This document shows, piece by piece, positions 37,068-45,592 of a stretch of 64,000 bases of DNA; position 1 is the stretch's first letter; every line of letters begins with the position of its first letter. The notes below the pieces were generated by a model. It did not search any database and was not told where the DNA came from. It was given only the letters and a program-made list of their open reading frames with translations. The stretch comes from Acidimicrobiaceae bacterium (lineage in GTDB: Bacteria > Actinomycetota > Acidimicrobiia > Acidimicrobiales > Ilumatobacteraceae), in NCBI GenBank assembly GCA_024641005.1, contig JAHEDX010000005.1:28532-92531 (forward strand). Reading direction: 5' to 3'. Both the position numbers and the translations under genes were made by a program.

Positions 37068-39371
37068 TCAGTCGCGTTCGAAGACCGCCACCGGCAACGT
37101 TTGCTCGGCACCGCTCCCCACGACCGACGACGCCGTGACCGTACCCGACAGCGAGGGGGCCTCGATGTCGAGCACGTCGTACCAGGTGCCGGCCGGAAAC
37201 GTGAGCGATCCGGTCACCTCAGCCGCGCCACGTCGTACCGCAACGACCACGTCGTCGCCCCGGGCGTAACAGATCGCGCCCTGCGACACCTCGATCGGGG
37301 CGTACGTGCCACTCGGGCCGAACGAGTCGGGTCGACGTCGGCGCAGCGCCAGCATCTCGCGCACGAGCACCGTCTTGACGGCCGGATCGTTCTCGGCCCA
37401 GAGCGCCGCGACCGTCCGCTCGTCGGCGGCGAACCGTGCCACCGTGTCCCAGTCGGGTGGCACCCGGTTGTCGGGGTCGACGAGCTGGAAGACCACAGCC
37501 TCCGACCCCTGGTACAGGTCGGGCACGCCGGGCGACGTCAGCCGTAGAGCGGTCGCAGCGAGCGAGATACCCGGCGCGATCGTGTCGAGGCCGAGTCGTG
37601 ACTCGGGGTCGACCGAGGTGGCGAGCACGGCCAGCTCGGCAAGGCGACGTTCGAAGTCGTCGTCCGGACGTTCCCAGTCGGTGCGCGTCGATGCTTCGCG
37701 ACACGCCTTGACCAGGTAGTCGTTGAGCCGAGCGGCGTCGAGGCCTGGTGTGGTGATCACGGTCTGAGCGGCGAGCGAAGCGGTCGCCGCATCCACACCG
37801 GTGCGACCTGCCAACTCGACGATCCACCCCGTCAGGAAGCCGATCGTGCGGTCGGGCTCGGCATCGGCCAGCCAGGTCAGGGCGGCCGATCTGGCGCGCA
37901 CGTCCTCGGAACGTTTCGTGTCGTGGGTCGACGACGCCAGCATCGCGAGCGGCCATGTCGCCAGTCGCCGCTGGTTGTCGGTGTGGAATTCGTCGACCGT
38001 GATGCCGAACCGCCCTGGATCGCCTCCGACCTCACACAGCGAAGCCAGTCGGAGATACCGATAGAACGAACGGTCCTCGGCACCTTTCGCCATCACCGGG
38101 CCGGTGAGCTGCTGCCACCGGCGGCGCATCTCGACCTGGTCGACGCCTCGAGGGTCGAGCAGGGCGCGGGCCACCGGTCCACGCGAGATCGCGTCGATCA
38201 GCCGCTCGGCGTCCGGGTCATCGGGCAGATATGTGCGGTAGCGAGGCAATCTCGTCGTGAGTTGCCCGACTTCGTCCCGTAGGTCCGCCTCGCACACGCC
38301 GAGCCCGCGCGCGGCGATCCGGAGCAACCGACCGAACCCGGGTGCGAGCGCTTCGTCGACGACTTCCTGGCGCGCGATCACCTCGAGTTCGTGGGCGGTG
38401 TGACCGTCCGAGCCGCATTCGGCCCACAGCTCGTCGAACACGGTCTCGGCACCGGCCGCCAGTAACACGTGATCGACGGACCGGATGAACTCGTACCCGG
38501 TCGTGCCGTCGACCGGCCAGGAGTCCGGCAACCACTCCCCCGGCGCCACGATCTTCTCGACGTACAACAGCGCGGCGTCACCGATCCGGCGTCGCAAACC
38601 CGTGAGATAGCCGAGCGGGTCTGCGAGTCCATCGACGTGGTCGACGCGGACCCCTCCGAAACCGTCGTGGTCGGCGTAGCGAGCCGGCAAGGTGTCGACG
38701 ACCTCGGCCACGTGCTCGTGCTCGACGCGCACGGCCACCAGATCATCGATCGTGAAGAACCGCCGCACATTGCGGGCAGGGTTTCGCCAGTGCTGCAGGA
38801 GATAGTGCTGCGCCGCCAGCATCTCGGCGAGCGGAAGGTCCTCGGTACCCGGCGCCAGCGGCAGCCGACGATCGCCGTAGACGACGAGCGCGTCGCCCTC
38901 GACCGCGATCGCGCTCTGCTCGATCGCCTGCTCGCGGGGCGCTCCGAGGACCGGCAGGATGACGCGTCCGTCGGTGAGTTCCCAGTCGACGTCGAACCAT
39001 GCATCGGCCGCTGAGCCCGGGCCATCGCGCAGCAGCGCCCACCATGTCGGATTGAGGTCGGGTCGTGTGGCGGCGACGTGGTTGGGGACGTGGTCGAAGA
39101 TCACGGCCATTCGTAGGGCCGCGACGGCGTCCAACAACCGCTCGAACGCCGAGGCGCCTCCGAACTCGCCGCGCACGGCGGTGTGATCGACCACGTCGTA
39201 TCCGTGCGACGAGTCGGGCACCGCCTGGCTGATCGGCGAGAGGTACAGATGGCTGACACCGAGCCGGTGGATGTGCCCGAGCAGGCCGATCGCGGCATCG
39301 AAACCGAACTCGGGCGTGAGCTGGAGTCGGTAGGTCGCAACCGGTTCGACGATCGGCCCCGAGCGCGCCAT
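37068..39371 (-). CDS. treY: Malto-oligosyltrehalose synthase
   Basis: ATYRLQLTPEFGFDAAIGLLGHIHRLGVSHLYLSPI, FFTIDDLVAVRVEH, GVRVDHVDGLADP, GVPDLYQGSE. Confidence 0.94.
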   Translation of the reverse strand: MARSGPIVEPVATYRLQLTPEFGFDAAIGLLGHIHRLGVSHLYLSPISQAVPDSSHGYDVVDHTAVRGEFGGASAFERLLDAVAALRMAVIFDHVPNHVAATRPDLNPTWWALLRDGPGSAADAWFDVDWELTDGRVILPVLGAPREQAIEQSAIAVEGDALVVYGDRRLPLAPGTEDLPLAEMLAAQHYLLQHWRNPARNVRRFFTIDDLVAVRVEHEHVAEVVDTLPARYADHDGFGGVRVDHVDGLADPLGYLTGLRRRIGDAALLYVEKIVAPGEWLPDSWPVDGTTGYEFIRSVDHVLLAAGAETVFDELWAECGSDGHTAHELEVIARQEVVDEALAPGFGRLLRIAARGLGVCEADLRDEVGQLTTRLPRYRTYLPDDPDAERLIDAISRGPVARALLDPRGVDQVEMRRRWQQLTGPVMAKGAEDRSFYRYLRLASLCEVGGDPGRFGITVDEFHTDNQRRLATWPLAMLASSTHDTKRSEDVRARSAALTWLADAEPDRTIGFLTGWIVELAGRTGVDAATASLAAQTVITTPGLDAARLNDYLVKACREASTRTDWERPDDDFERRLAELAVLATSVDPESRLGLDTIAPGISLAATALRLTSPGVPDLYQGSEAVVFQLVDPDNRVPPDWDTVARFAADERTVAALWAENDPAVKTVLVREMLALRRRRPDSFGPSGTYAPIEVSQGAICYARGDDVVVAVRRGAAEVTGSLTFPAGTWYDVLDIEAPSLSGTVTASSVVGSGAEQTLPVAVFERD

Positions 39372-39372
39372 G

Positions 39373-40905
39373 TCAGCGACGATCCCGGTACCAGGCGATG
39401 GCAGCATTCGTCGACGAGTCGTGCATCGCCGGGTCGGGCAGGTCGGTGAGTTCCGGGGTGATGCGGTTGGCGAGTTCCTTGCCGAGCTCGACCCCCCACT
39501 GATCGAAGCTGTTGATCCCCCACACCGCACCCTGTACGAACACGATGTGTTCGTACAGCGCGATCAGTTGGCCGAGCACCGAGGGCGTCAAGCGATCGGC
39601 GAGGATCAGCGTGCTGGGACGGTCACCAGGAAAGTGACGGTGAGGCTCTGCCGGGTTCGGCCGCCCGAATGCGAGCGCCTCGGCCTGGGCAAACAGGTTC
39701 GACATGAGGAGGTCGTGGTGATGTCGATATGGATGGTTCGGCGTCGCGAACCCGATGAAGTCTGCCGGTACCACGCGCGTGCCCTGGTGCAGCAGTTGGT
39801 AGAACGCGTGCTGACCGTTGGTGCCCGGCTCGCCCCACACGATCGGGCCGGTGTCACCGTCGACCGGTGAGCCGTCGAGCCGCACCCGTTTGCCGTTGGA
39901 CTCCATGTCGAGCTGTTGCAGGTATGCGGGAAACCGCGCGAGTTCCTGTGCATACGGCAGCACCACCTTCGTGTCGCGTCCCAGCACGTCCGAGTGGAGG
40001 ATGCCGATCATGCCCAGCAACACCGGGGCGTTGGCATCCAACGGTGAGGTACGGAAATGCTCATCGATCGTGTGGAAGCCGCCGAGGAACTCGCTGAATG
40101 CGTCGGGTCCGATGAGGATCATCAGCGACAACCCGATCGCCGAGTCGATCGAGTAGCGGCCGCCGACCCAGTCCCAGAACCCGAACATATTGGTCGTCTC
40201 GATCCCGAACGCAGCGACCCGCTCGGCATTGGTCGACACCGCGACGAAGTGATCCGCGACTGCGGCTTCGCCGAGTTCGTCGACGAGCCACGTGCGTGCG
40301 GTGTGAGCATTCGTCAACGTCTCGATCGTGCCGAAAGTCTTTGACGCCACGATGAACAGCGTCGAGGCCGGATCGAGCCGTTGCAAGGTGGCGTGCACGT
40401 CTGCACCATCGACGTTCGACACGAAGTGGGCACGCAGCCGTGGATGGCCGAATGCAGCGAGCGCCCGGGCCGCCATCGCCGGGCCGAGGTCGGAACCGCC
40501 GATCCCGATGTTGACCACGTCGGTGATGAGGTCATCGGCACGGATCCGGTCGGCGAACGTCCTCATTGCGTCGAGCACGGCGTGCACGTCGGGCACGACA
40601 TCCACACCGTCGGCCTCGATCACGGCGTCCCGTGGAGCCCTGAGGGCCGTGTGGAGCACCGCTCGATCCTCGGTCACGTTGATGTGCGCTCCGGCGAACA
40701 TCGCATCTCGTCGCGACACGACACCGGCGGCCTCGGCCTGGTCGAGGAGCATGGCGAGGATGTCGTCGTCGACCGGATGTTTCGAGTAGTCGATGCGGAG
40801 ATCACCGGCAACGACGACATACCTGTCGCTGCGGCCCGGATCGACCTCGAAGAGTTCAGCGAGGGTACGGACGGAGGCGGGACTGAGACCGGGCACGATC
40901 ACCAC
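39373..40905 (-). CDS. pgi: Glucose-6-phosphate isomerase
   Basis: [71 protein letters not shown]. Confidence 0.95.
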   Translation of the reverse strand: MVIVPGLSPASVRTLAELFEVDPGRSDRYVVVAGDLRIDYSKHPVDDDILAMLLDQAEAAGVVSRRDAMFAGAHINVTEDRAVLHTALRAPRDAVIEADGVDVVPDVHAVLDAMRTFADRIRADDLITDVVNIGIGGSDLGPAMAARALAAFGHPRLRAHFVSNVDGADVHATLQRLDPASTLFIVASKTFGTIETLTNAHTARTWLVDELGEAAVADHFVAVSTNAERVAAFGIETTNMFGFWDWVGGRYSIDSAIGLSLMILIGPDAFSEFLGGFHTIDEHFRTSPLDANAPVLLGMIGILHSDVLGRDTKVVLPYAQELARFPAYLQQLDMESNGKRVRLDGSPVDGDTGPIVWGEPGTNGQHAFYQLLHQGTRVVPADFIGFATPNHPYRHHHDLLMSNLFAQAEALAFGRPNPAEPHRHFPGDRPSTLILADRLTPSVLGQLIALYEHIVFVQGAVWGINSFDQWGVELGKELANRITPELTDLPDPAMHDSSTNAAIAWYRDRR

Positions 40906-40919
40906 GCTAGTGATTGCCG

Positions 40920-41522
40920 TCAGTCCGCGGTCCCAGCCGTCGCGTGCCGATCGTGCATCGACCGGCCCAGCCGGTCGGTGGTCAGAGCAGCGACGGCACC
41001 GGCGGCAAAGCCTCCGCCGACGTCCAACGGCAGGTGAGCGCCCGTGTACATCCGGCTGCACCCCACGATTGCAGCGACCGCGAGCCCGCCGACCCGCCAT
41101 CGCGCCGACCTGGCACCGGCGAGGGCGAGCGCCATCGACACCGCCGCATGGCCGGAGGGGTACCCCAGCCCGCGCTGCGTACGCCCACGCACCACCACAT
41201 CGTCGAGCACGTCGGCCGGCCGGCCACGACCGACCAGCGGCTTGAGCACCTTGGCCAGACCCCACGCCCCGATGCCCGAGACAAGCAGCCGCACCGAGCG
41301 CCGACGGTCACCAAAGATCCGCTCGGCACCGGCCGCGACGAACACCGCGCCGAGCGCTCCCGACTGCATCGCGACCCATGCAGGCCATTCGACGACATCG
41401 GTGGCACGGTTGACGGAACGGAAGGGAATCGCCTCGCAGTCGGTCACCTCGTGCTGTCGCGCTGCGTGGGCCGACCACGCGACCGCTGCGCCTGCACAGC
41501 CGAGCGGCACCCAGGAGCGCAT
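40920..41522 (-). CDS. PAP2 family phosphatase
   Basis: [47 protein letters not shown]. Confidence 0.87.
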   Translation of the reverse strand: MRSWVPLGCAGAAVAWSAHAARQHEVTDCEAIPFRSVNRATDVVEWPAWVAMQSGALGAVFVAAGAERIFGDRRRSVRLLVSGIGAWGLAKVLKPLVGRGRPADVLDDVVVRGRTQRGLGYPSGHAAVSMALALAGARSARWRVGGLAVAAIVGCSRMYTGAHLPLDVGGGFAAGAVAALTTDRLGRSMHDRHATAGTAD

Positions 41523-42082
41523 CAGAGTTCCTCGTCGAGGAAGAACTCACGGACACCGTCGTTGACGGACTCGCGCGAGACGAGCACCAGTACATCGCCG
41601 ATCACCACCGACTCCGTGGCGGTGGCGCCGTCGTCGAAGTCGAAGTACCACGAGACACACCCTCCAGGAAACGTGTAGTAGCGATGCGCGCGGAACCCCG
41701 GTGACAGTCGCTCGATGTCATCGAATCGGCTGGCGGGGTACAAGTCGCTCGGCGCTGCCACGGCATTCGACACATCACACGTCATTTCGAACCGGAGCGT
41801 CGCTGCGTTGTCGCCGGCACGATCCGAGTCGAGTCGCACCAACGTTCGATCCTGGTTCACGCTCACCGATGCCACCACCCAGCCCTCGGGAAGAGGGTCC
41901 AGGCAAGGGATCTGCGTCGCGCTCGGCACCGACTGGGCCTCGATCAGGCTCGAGCCTCCGTCGATGCACGATGGGGCGGGCATGGTCTCTTCGGTTGCAC
42001 AGGACGCGGTCGCCAGCACGGCGGTCATCGCCGCGACGACACCACCGGCCAGCCGACGAGAGATGCGACCTGCGGACCTCAT
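41522..42082 (-). CDS. Hypothetical secreted lipoprotein
   Basis: Signal peptide/lipobox AVLATASCA; overlaps both neighbours. Confidence 0.75.
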   Translation of the reverse strand: MRSAGRISRRLAGGVVAAMTAVLATASCATEETMPAPSCIDGGSSLIEAQSVPSATQIPCLDPLPEGWVVASVSVNQDRTLVRLDSDRAGDNAATLRFEMTCDVSNAVAAPSDLYPASRFDDIERLSPGFRAHRYYTFPGGCVSWYFDFDDGATATESVVIGDVLVLVSRESVNDGVREFFLDEEL

Positions 42083-43722
42083 CGCAACCCGATGTCCTGG
42101 AGATTCAGGACGAACACGGCTGCCACAGCGACCGTGATCGTGAGCATCCACACCATCAGCCCGAGACGCCGCCACGACCACCGCTGGATCGCAACGGGCG
42201 GACGCGGCGGAGCGAGCGCACGGAACTGTTGCAGCAGGAGTCGACCGTCCCGACGTACGTCCTTGCGGAGCTGCGACGGCAGCGTCACGCCACGTGACGC
42301 TGCGAACGCCTCTGATATCTCGTCGTCGCTGAACCGTAGCCGAGCCCGCTCATACACGGATTCGGGATCGGTCCGCAGCGCCAGGACGAGCATCATGTTC
42401 GCCAGATCGACCGCCTGGCGCCAGGGCGACGGTCGGATCTCGGCAAACGAGACATCGACGAGTCGCATGTGTCCGTCCTGGATCATCACGTTCGCCGGCT
42501 TGATGTCCCGGTGAGCGAGCCCCGAGCGCCAGAGCCGGTCCACGATCGACAGGCCCTCGTCGATCAGGTCCTGGGTGACAACACTCTCACCGGCCTCGGC
42601 TGCGCCGCCGAGGAACTCGGTCACCATGAGATATTCACGGTCAGGTGTGATCTCGACGATACCGAACGGTGCGGGGCACGGAATCCCGACGCGACGCATG
42701 ACGTGGAGCATGTAGTCCTCATGCTGGACCAGTCGGCGAACCGAGGTGAAACGCTGCTCGTCCTCGAGTCGCCCGTACAACAAGGTGCGACCCAGTTTGT
42801 ACGAGCGATCCGAGCGGAGATGGCTGTGGGCGTACAGTTTGGCGAAGTAGGTCTCGCCGTTTGCGGTATCGATTCGGAGCGGTGTCGAACCAGCCGAACT
42901 CTCGAGCGCTACCGGTGTGATCTCGAGTACTTCGAGCCCGAGCTGTCCGCCGATCCCTGCGCGTATGGCGTCGCCGCGAACCCCGGTGACATCGAGGTGT
43001 GCAGCCCTTCCGCCGCCGTAGTGCACCGGGAAGACGGCTTCCGGTGCGATCGTTCGGAACAGCACGAGCGTTATCGCTACGCCAACGGTCGCGCCGGCGA
43101 GCACATCGGTCGGGTGATCGACACCGGTGTACACCTGAGCGACACCCACCACCGTCAGCGCTGTCCCGATGCACCAATAGCACCCGCCCCGGCTGGGACG
43201 AGGCACCAGTGCAAGCGTCGCAGCGACGAGGGCGGCGGCAAGCAGCGCGACCGGTCGCGACGGCTGGGCAAAGCCTTCCCAATCTCCGATCCGCGTGATG
43301 CCCAGTGGCCGCGGTCTGCCGATCCTGACGGCCACGACCGTCACCGCGCCGGCGACGACCGACAACGACGCGACCACGAGCAATGCGAGCCGGACCCGTC
43401 GGGTCCAGAGCGCGCCGAGCAATGCGCACCACCCGACGACCGGTGTCGCCCAATGCGTGCCGATCTCGTTCACCGACTGCATCGTCGGGGTCAACCAGTC
43501 GACTCGGTGGTCGACGATCGGCGCCATCATCTCGAGGTCGCGTTCGGTGATCCAGATCGCCGGCGCGTCCGAGACGAAGATCCAGACCCAGAGGACGGCC
43601 CAGAAAGCGAACGCCACGACCCAGCCGATCGCAGCGCGATTCAGCTCACGTGGAAGCGGTGGCGGCTCCCCGCTCGGGCGGCGACGAGGCCGCCCGGCTG
43701 ACGTGTCGAGGCCGGCGTCCAT
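42079..43722 (-). CDS. Fusion of PAP2 membrane phosphatase and protein-kinase-like domain
   Basis: PAP2-like (RIGRPRPLG, QVYTGVDHPTDVLAG) then kinase motifs (ETYFAKLY, HRDIKPANVM, LVDVSFAEI) and a C-terminal TM. Confidence 0.8.
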   Translation of the reverse strand: MDAGLDTSAGRPRRRPSGEPPPLPRELNRAAIGWVVAFAFWAVLWVWIFVSDAPAIWITERDLEMMAPIVDHRVDWLTPTMQSVNEIGTHWATPVVGWCALLGALWTRRVRLALLVVASLSVVAGAVTVVAVRIGRPRPLGITRIGDWEGFAQPSRPVALLAAALVAATLALVPRPSRGGCYWCIGTALTVVGVAQVYTGVDHPTDVLAGATVGVAITLVLFRTIAPEAVFPVHYGGGRAAHLDVTGVRGDAIRAGIGGQLGLEVLEITPVALESSAGSTPLRIDTANGETYFAKLYAHSHLRSDRSYKLGRTLLYGRLEDEQRFTSVRRLVQHEDYMLHVMRRVGIPCPAPFGIVEITPDREYLMVTEFLGGAAEAGESVVTQDLIDEGLSIVDRLWRSGLAHRDIKPANVMIQDGHMRLVDVSFAEIRPSPWRQAVDLANMMLVLALRTDPESVYERARLRFSDDEISEAFAASRGVTLPSQLRKDVRRDGRLLLQQFRALAPPRPPVAIQRWSWRRLGLMVWMLTITVAVAAVFVLNLQDIGLR

Positions 43723-43757
43723 GTTCCACCTACCGGATTCCGCGCCAGACTGGAGGC

Positions 43758-44648
43758 GTGAGCAAGACGAAGTGGCTTGCCGGCGTGATCGCCCTCTCGG
43801 TCCTGATGTCCTGTGGTGGGACCGACTCCGTTTCGACCAGCGATCGAGCGTCCGACTCGATACGCATCGCAAGCTTCGATTTCACCGAGAGCCAACTCGT
43901 GGCCGAGTTGTACGCACAGGTGCTCGAGGCGAATGGCTTCGAGGTCACCAGGCTGGGCGCGGTCGGCCCCCGCGAGGTCGTGGCGCCGGCGATGGAGCAG
44001 GGCCACATCGATCTGGTGCCAGAGTATGCGGGAACAGCCGGGGACCATTTCGGCGCTCGCGTCGACATCCCGACAGGTCTCGCCGACGCACTCGAACCCC
44101 GCGGTCTGCTCCCGCTCGAGCCTGCGCCGGCCGTCGATGTCAACGTGTTCGTCGTGACCGAGGCCACGGCGCGCGAGCACGGGTTGTCGTCGATCAGCGA
44201 TCTCAAAGGCGTGGCGACGACGTTGAGGGTCGGGGGTCCGGCTGAGTGTCCCGACCGGCCGTTGTGTCTGCTCGGCCTCCGATCGACATACGAGCTGGAG
44301 TTCGCAGAGTTCGTCCCCCACCGAAACCTGGCCGTCACCGCCGAAGCGCTGATTCGCGACGAGATCGATGTCGGTGTGATGTTCTCGACTGCTGCAGAGG
44401 TGGCGACCGGCCCATTCGTGGTACTCGATGACGATCTCGGCTTGCAGCCTGCCGACAATGTCGTGCCGGTCATCAGGCGCGCCGCCCTCGACCGCTGGGG
44501 CACTGACGTCGCCGACGCGCTCAACGCCATGTCAAGTCGGCTGACCACGATCGCGCTCCAGCTGATGAATCGAAGCATCCAGGACGGATCCGAGATCCGC
44601 GACGTCGCCGCGATCTGGCTTGCCGCCGTCGGTGTCATCGAGAGCTGA
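43758..44648 (+). CDS. Glycine betaine/osmoprotectant-type ABC substrate-binding lipoprotein
   Basis: OpuAC/ProX pattern: IRIASFDFTESQLVAELYAQVLEANGFEV, IDLVPEYAGTAGDHF. Confidence 0.8.
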   Translation: MSKTKWLAGVIALSVLMSCGGTDSVSTSDRASDSIRIASFDFTESQLVAELYAQVLEANGFEVTRLGAVGPREVVAPAMEQGHIDLVPEYAGTAGDHFGARVDIPTGLADALEPRGLLPLEPAPAVDVNVFVVTEATAREHGLSSISDLKGVATTLRVGGPAECPDRPLCLLGLRSTYELEFAEFVPHRNLAVTAEALIRDEIDVGVMFSTAAEVATGPFVVLDDDLGLQPADNVVPVIRRAALDRWGTDVADALNAMSSRLTTIALQLMNRSIQDGSEIRDVAAIWLAAVGVIES

Positions 44649-44811
44649 ACCTGGTTCGTCTCCGAACGAGACCGACTCGTCAGCCGTGTTGATCGGTCGT
44701 CGACACCACATCGGGATCTCCTTCCGACTCCACGGTGCTGACGTTCGGCCCTAGTGCCAAGGGCCGAAGGTCGGGTTTTCTGGAAGGCAGGTCAAGACGT
44801 TAGGAGTGATC

Positions 44812-45591
44812 ATGTCCGACGTGCTCGATTCGCGTTCCGCTGCCACAACTGCGCATGCGCAATCGGCCCGTATGGCCGCGCAGGCCAGCGGGCTGACCAA
44901 GATCTACGGTGCCGGCAACACGCGGGTGGTCGCTCTCGACCACGTCGATGTCGGGTTCGAAGCAGGAAGGCTCACAGCGATCATGGGGCCTTCCGGCTCC
45001 GGAAAATCGACGCTGCTGCACTGTATGGCAGGGCTCGATGCGGTCACCGACGGCGAGACCCGGGTTGGCGACACGCTGATTTCGGAACTCTCCGACAAGG
45101 ACCTGACCCTGCTGCGCAGGAGACGACTGGGCTTCATCTTCCAGGCGTTCAACCTGGTACCTACGCTGACGGCCGAAGAGAATATCATGCTGCCGTTGAT
45201 GCTCGGCGGCCGGGATGCCGACGAAGCGTGGGCGAGCGAGGTGATCGGAAGCCTCCAACTCGGCGATCGCCTGCAGCACCGTCCCGACGAGCTGTCGGGC
45301 GGCCAGCAACAGCGGGTGGCTGTGGCCCGCGCACTGGTCTCCCGACCCGACATCATCTTCGCCGATGAGCCGACCGGCAATCTCGACTCGAAGAGCGGCC
45401 ACGAGGTGCTCGGCTTCCTGCGCCGCGCCGTCGACGACTGGAACCAGACCGTTGTGATGGTCACACATGATCCGGGGGCGGCGTCCTATGCCGACGTCGT
45501 CGTGTTCTTGCGAGACGGCAAACTGGTCGGAGAGCTGAAGTCCCCGACCACCGATCAGGTCATCGATCGGATCAAGGGGCTCGAGGCATGA
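44812..45591 (+). CDS. ABC transporter ATP-binding protein (LolD/MacB type)
   Basis: GPSGSGKSTLLHCMAGLD, LSGGQQQRVAVARAL, DEPTGNLDSKSG. Confidence 0.92.
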   Translation: MSDVLDSRSAATTAHAQSARMAAQASGLTKIYGAGNTRVVALDHVDVGFEAGRLTAIMGPSGSGKSTLLHCMAGLDAVTDGETRVGDTLISELSDKDLTLLRRRRLGFIFQAFNLVPTLTAEENIMLPLMLGGRDADEAWASEVIGSLQLGDRLQHRPDELSGGQQQRVAVARALVSRPDIIFADEPTGNLDSKSGHEVLGFLRRAVDDWNQTVVMVTHDPGAASYADVVVFLRDGKLVGELKSPTTDQVIDRIKGLEA

Positions 45592-45592
45592 C

